Assembly (NCBI GenBank): GCA_025350445.1
Contig: JANXXV010000063.1
Location: 1-6,565 of the forward strand
Length of the DNA: 6,565 nt
Direction: 5' to 3'
Origin: Bryobacteraceae bacterium
GTDB taxonomy: Bacteria > Acidobacteriota > Terriglobia > Bryobacterales > Bryobacteraceae
Part shown: positions 3,271-6,565 of the stretch, one piece after another
How positions within the stretch are numbered: the stretch's first letter is position 1
Layout of the letters: every line of letters begins with the position of its first letter
The notes under the pieces: generated by a model
The model's database searches: none
What the model saw: the letters and a program-made list of their open reading frames with translations, nothing else
What the model was told of the DNA's origin: nothing
Program-made: the position numbers and the translations under genes

Positions 3271-6200
3271 CTACGACGCCTTGCCCATCACCCGGAATCG
3301 CGGAGCCTCCTCCTGATTCTCACCGCCGATCAGCAGGACCCCCGCAATGGTTCGCTGTGCCAGCAGTTGCTTCGGAGTGATAGCGATGCCCGCGGCCTTG
3401 GCGCGGGTGCTGATTTGCAGGACGTGATGCGAATCGGCGCCAAGCTCGAAGATGTCATCCTCCACTCCGACCTGATCCAGCCACAGCGCTTCAGCCCAGA
3501 TCCGCGCCAGGGTCTTCTCAGCCGCTGTCCGCGGCGCGACGTATTCGCGCCCAATTCGATGTCCGTAATCCGGGGCAGGGAGCGCGCTTCGATCCACTTG
3601 CCCGTCCTGTGCCGCAGGCAGATGCTGCATCATTACAAACGCGGTGGGAATCAAATGCGCCGGCAAAGAGTCCGCCAGGCACGCCCGAAGATCCTGCGCC
3701 GCAATCGATGACTCCGCCGGAACCACGTAAGCGGTCAGGCGCTTGTCGCCGGGCGTGTCCTCGCGAACGACTACTGTGGCTTCCAATACGGCGTCGTGTT
3801 GCAAGAGGGCCTGCTCGATTTCTCCCGGTTCCACTCGAACGCCACGAAGCTTCACTTGTCTATCGAGTCGTCCCAGGTATTCGATCTCCCCGCCGGGCAG
3901 TATTCTTGCCAGATCCCCCGACCGGAAGAAACGGCTGTCCGGCTTATTTGAATACGGGTCCTGGACAAAGCGCCCGCTGGTAAGATCCTCGCGATTCCAA
4001 TAGCCGCGCGCAACACCTGCGCCGCCGATGCACAACTCACCCTCGACACCGCTGGGAACCGGGTTCAAGTTCCGGTCGAGAATATACATCTCCACGTCTG
4101 GAAGGGGCTGGCCAATCAGGCTGCCCCGCCGGTTGCCCGGTTCGCTTACGGCGTCCGCCGTCCGCACGCCGCGGCAGGAAGCGAAGACCGTCGCCTCGGT
4201 AGTGCCGTACATGTTGAACACTTCCACACGATCGTCTCCGTTGCGATCAAACCAAGGCTTGAGGCCGGCGAACGGAAGAGCTTCCCCGCTCAGTATGAGC
4301 AGGCGCAGCGGCAGACGATTGCCCGCCAGGTTCTGCTGGTCGGCTTCGATCAAATGATGGAACGCGGATGGTGTTTGATTCAGTACCGTGACGCATTCCG
4401 CTTCGAGCAAGCGGCGAAAATCCTGCGCGGAAGCGGCAACGGCGGAAGGAACAATTACCAGCCGGCCGCCGTAGAGAAGGCAGCCCCAAAGCTCCCAGAC
4501 GGTGAACGCCGATGCCCAGGGGTGAGCCAGTGCCCAGACGTCGGATGGTTCAAAGTGGAATCTCTCATCGGTGGCGGCGAAAAGGCGAGCCACATTGCGA
4601 TGGGTAAGGACGACGCCTTTCGGTTTACCGCCGGAATCCGGTGTATAAATCGTGCAGCACAAATTGTCCGGCGAGCCCGCCGGAGCAGGGTTCTGTTCGC
4701 TCTCCCGGGCGATAAGCGGCCAATCCGTGTCAATGCAGATACTTCTGATTCCGGCGCTGGGAAAGTAGTTCAATAACGCCAGTTCGGTAACAATGAAACT
4801 GCTCCGCGCGTCTTCCAGCAGGAACCGCAGGCGCTCGGGTGGTCCGCCCGCGTCGAGCGGAACATATCCGCCTCCAGCCTTAAGAATGCCAAGTACACCA
4901 ACTAACATAGCCAGCGAATGTTCGACGCAGAGGCAGACCGCTGTTTCCGGCCCAACGCCGTGCTTCCGTAAATAGCGCGCCAACTGATTGGCCCTGGTGT
5001 TCAACTCGCCATACGTTAGCCGCCGGTCTTCCAGCATGACGGCGACGGCGCTCGGGTTGACCGCTGCTTGCTCCTCAAAGATTTCGTGAATGCAGCGAAC
5101 CGCCGGATATTCACGGGGGGCCCTGCTCCAACCTGAAAGTACCGCCGCCGTCTCCGCGGGCGTCATTAGAGCGACGCGCTGAACAGACTGTGTGGGGTCG
5201 GCCGCCGCATGCAGCAGAAACGATTCGAAGTGGCCCAGCCACCGGCGAATGGTGGATTCGTCGAATAGGTCCGTGCTGTAATCGCAATCGAGAATGAGTC
5301 CGTCGCTTAATGCGGTCACTCTCAGGAACAGGTCGAAATGGACGGCGCTCTTCGGGTTGGCGGTGACGGCCGCCGCGAGTCCGTCGAAAGCCAATCCCGC
5401 GCCCGCGTGCTCCAGATTGAATTGAACTTCCATCAACGGCTGGCGGCCCTTGTCCCGCGGTAGATCGAGTTTGCGGACAAGAGTTCCGTACGTATATTCC
5501 TGGTGGTCGCAGGCGTCCACCAGCGTCCGCTTTGTCTGATTGAGGAACTGCTCTACCGTTGTTTCGTCTTCGGTTCGCGCCAACAGCGGGAGAAAGCCGA
5601 TGGAGCGGCCAACCACAGTGGCGGCTTCGATCGCCGATTGGGCCGCCGCCGGAATTCCTACTACGGAAATCGCGCGGCCGGCCAAACGCTGCAGCAACGC
5701 GTGCAGGCCGCTCAGCAGGGTTACGAAAAGGGTGCATCCTTGGGTCAGTCCCAGACATTCGATCTGGTGTGCATTTTCGGCGGAGATGGTTGCGCGGCAG
5801 GTGGCAACCCGAAACGACGGCACCGCAGGCCGCGGACGATCCGATGGCAAGTCTAAAGGCGGCGGGATTTCCTTGAATTGTTCCAGCCAATAGGCCTCAG
5901 TCCTCCGGCCGTCCGCGGTTGCCGGACGCCGTTGCCCGGCGATGGCATATTCACGGAACGAGCTTACCTCCGGCAACCGGCAGACCGACTCTTGGCGTTT
6001 TGCGGAATAGAGCTTCGAGATTTCGTCCAGGACTACGTTTGCCGACCACCTGTCACAAATAATCCGATGGCTGGAGAAAACTAAAATGTGGTCGTCAGGT
6101 TGAAGGCGTACCAGCATCGTCCTGACAAGCGGACCGGCCGCCAGATCGAACGGCGTTCCGGAATCTTCCATGACCAACTGTTGGTAGGCGCTGGCGCGCT

Positions 6201-6565
6201 CGTCCGGTTCCAGGCCTGAGAGGTCGACGATGGTGAAGGGAAGATCGAGCGCCGGGGCAATGCGCAGCGATTCGCCTTGCGCCTCCACGGCGGCTCGCAG
6301 CGCTTCATGGCGCGCAATGATTTCGGCAATGGAATCCTGCAGTGCGGGGATGTCCAGATCGCCCAGCAGATGGACGCTGCATGAATCGTTAAAGACGATG
6401 TTCGCGATGCCACCACCGTGCGCAGCCCGCGAGATCTCAATTTGGGCTTCGGTCATCGGTACGGTCGACACCGGGGAAGGGATAACGGGTTCCGGAACGG
6501 ACGCTTTTTCCGGAGGGGACGGGAACAAGCCGCCTTCCTGCATTTCCCGTACGCTGCGGCGGAAA
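3271..6565 (-). CDS. Non-ribosomal peptide synthetase, C-A-T module with degenerate catalytic motifs (5' partial)
   Basis: This is one NRPS extension module. Numbering from the ATG at 6543, a Pro-rich linker (about 5-28) leads into a condensation domain (about 29-460), an adenylation domain (about 484-985) and a thiolation domain (about 1003-1072). The frame stays open upstream of the ATG to the window edge and no good ribosome site precedes it, so the protein probably continues to the right. C-domain landmarks are PMTEAQ, RHEALR and VQFNLE. The normal HHxxxDG is HRIICDR (159-165). A-domain landmarks are LTYGELN, LKAGGGYVPLD, NMYGTTE and GELCIGG. The P-loop reads YTPDSGGKPKG (633-643). The specificity positions read A-F-W-N-I-S-M-V-F-Q, close to the threonine code DFWNIGMVHK but with the anchoring Asp (A679) and the catalytic Lys (Q982) lost. 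The carrier motif LGADS keeps Ser1038. There is no thioesterase and the protein ends 18 residues after the carrier. Family assignment is certain. Loss of activity is inferred. Confidence 0.95.
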   Translation of the reverse strand, partial: FRRSVREMQEGGLFPSPPEKASVPEPVIPSPVSTVPMTEAQIEISRAAHGGGIANIVFNDSCSVHLLGDLDIPALQDSIAEIIARHEALRAAVEAQGESLRIAPALDLPFTIVDLSGLEPDERASAYQQLVMEDSGTPFDLAAGPLVRTMLVRLQPDDHILVFSSHRIICDRWSANVVLDEISKLYSAKRQESVCRLPEVSSFREYAIAGQRRPATADGRRTEAYWLEQFKEIPPPLDLPSDRPRPAVPSFRVATCRATISAENAHQIECLGLTQGCTLFVTLLSGLHALLQRLAGRAISVVGIPAAAQSAIEAATVVGRSIGFLPLLARTEDETTVEQFLNQTKRTLVDACDHQEYTYGTLVRKLDLPRDKGRQPLMEVQFNLEHAGAGLAFDGLAAAVTANPKSAVHFDLFLRVTALSDGLILDCDYSTDLFDESTIRRWLGHFESFLLHAAADPTQSVQRVALMTPAETAAVLSGWSRAPREYPAVRCIHEIFEEQAAVNPSAVAVMLEDRRLTYGELNTRANQLARYLRKHGVGPETAVCLCVEHSLAMLVGVLGILKAGGGYVPLDAGGPPERLRFLLEDARSSFIVTELALLNYFPSAGIRSICIDTDWPLIARESEQNPAPAGSPDNLCCTIYTPDSGGKPKGVVLTHRNVARLFAATDERFHFEPSDVWALAHPWASAFTVWELWGCLLYGGRLVIVPSAVAASAQDFRRLLEAECVTVLNQTPSAFHHLIEADQQNLAGNRLPLRLLILSGEALPFAGLKPWFDRNGDDRVEVFNMYGTTEATVFASCRGVRTADAVSEPGNRRGSLIGQPLPDVEMYILDRNLNPVPSGVEGELCIGGAGVARGYWNREDLTSGRFVQDPYSNKPDSRFFRSGDLARILPGGEIEYLGRLDRQVKLRGVRVEPGEIEQALLQHDAVLEATVVVREDTPGDKRLTAYVVPAESSIAAQDLRACLADSLPAHLIPTAFVMMQHLPAAQDGQVDRSALPAPDYGHRIGREYVAPRTAAEKTLARIWAEALWLDQVGVEDDIFELGADSHHVLQISTRAKAAGIAITPKQLLAQRTIAGVLLIGGENQEEAPRFRVMGKAS
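4615..4647 (-). other. NRPS A-domain P-loop (A3 motif), altered
   Basis: Codons 633-643 read YTPDSGGKPKG where adenylation domains have YTSGSTGKPKG. Ser, Gly and Thr of the nucleotide-binding loop are replaced by Pro, Asp and Gly, while the following KPKGVVLTHRN is normal. This loop contacts the ATP phosphates in the superfamily. Confidence 0.9.
6046..6069 (-). other. NRPS C-domain active-site motif, altered to HRxxxDR
   Basis: Codons 159-166 of the NRPS read H-R-I-I-C-D-R-W. The family motif is HHxxxDGW. The second His, which is needed for peptide-bond formation in most studied condensation domains, is Arg (CGG, 6066-6064). The Gly is also Arg (AGG, 6051-6049). The surrounding residues (ILVFSS before, WSANVVLDE after) keep the family pattern, so the alignment is unambiguous. 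Confidence 0.9.

Noticed and set aside
5111..5890. 259-codon frame on the minus strand within the NRPS
   Set aside because: It is out of frame with an unmistakable condensation/adenylation protein, and its translation is Arg/Pro/Gly-rich with no motifs. It is a GC-rich shadow.
3256..6084. Many plus-strand frames of 60-150 codons opposite the NRPS
   Set aside because: All are antisense to well-conserved NRPS codons, with no motifs and shadow-like composition.
1..6565. tRNA or rRNA genes, CRISPR arrays, insertion sequences or transposases, attachment sites
   Set aside because: I looked for them and found no supporting sequence. No transposase or integrase is visible, so the chimeric junctions cannot be tied to a named mobile element.

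Overview
The window holds a string of genes that are all on the minus strand, so they are transcribed from right to left. At the right is a large non-ribosomal peptide synthetase (NRPS) module. To its left is a cytosine-methylation/restriction island. The host is bacterial. Hand-counted GC is about 55-70% over most of the NRPS, vsr and the first methyltransferase piece. An NRPS in moderately high-GC DNA fits soil or symbiotic secondary-metabolite producers such as Acidobacteriota, Myxococcota or similar groups. I cannot assign a phylum from sequence alone.

Layout in order of transcription: (1) 6565-3271, an NRPS condensation-adenylation-thiolation (C-A-T) module, open to the right edge and therefore probably the 3' end of a longer gene; (2) 3229-2816, an intact Vsr mismatch endonuclease; (3) 2819-2376, the N-terminal part of a C5-cytosine methyltransferase (motifs I to VI), starting at a TTG that overlaps the vsr stop codon; (4) about 100 bases of non-coding DNA, then a 17-codon reading frame that looks like the start of a second vsr; (5) 2227-1226, an SRA-like reader fused to an Mrr-type nuclease; (6) 1224-976, the C-terminal part of a C5 methyltransferase (motifs IX and X); (7) 998-381, an apparently intact Eco29kI-family GIY-YIG restriction endonuclease; (8) a hairpin, then from 302 to the left edge an unrecognised partial reading frame.

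Two points stand out. First, the NRPS module is an intact reading frame with an intact carrier-protein serine, but catalytic positions in both enzyme domains are changed. The condensation motif HHxxxDG reads HRIICDR, the adenylation P-loop TSGSTG reads TPDSGG, the substrate-anchoring Asp is Ala, and the catalytic Lys of motif A10 is Gln. It looks like a pseudo-module kept as a scaffold or carrier, or one in early decay. Second, the methyltransferase exists only as two end pieces, without motifs VII-VIII or a target recognition domain, and a reader-nuclease gene lies between them. The neighbouring restriction enzyme nevertheless keeps its full catalytic set. GC content drops sharply at the reader-nuclease start codon, so the island looks like a chimera of at least two restriction systems rather than one gene with a simple insertion.

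Vsr would repair T:G mismatches arising from 5-methylcytosine, the Eco29kI-type enzyme would cut unmethylated sites, and an SRA-Mrr protein would be expected to cut modified DNA. How these coexist without a complete cognate methyltransferase is the main open question in the window.
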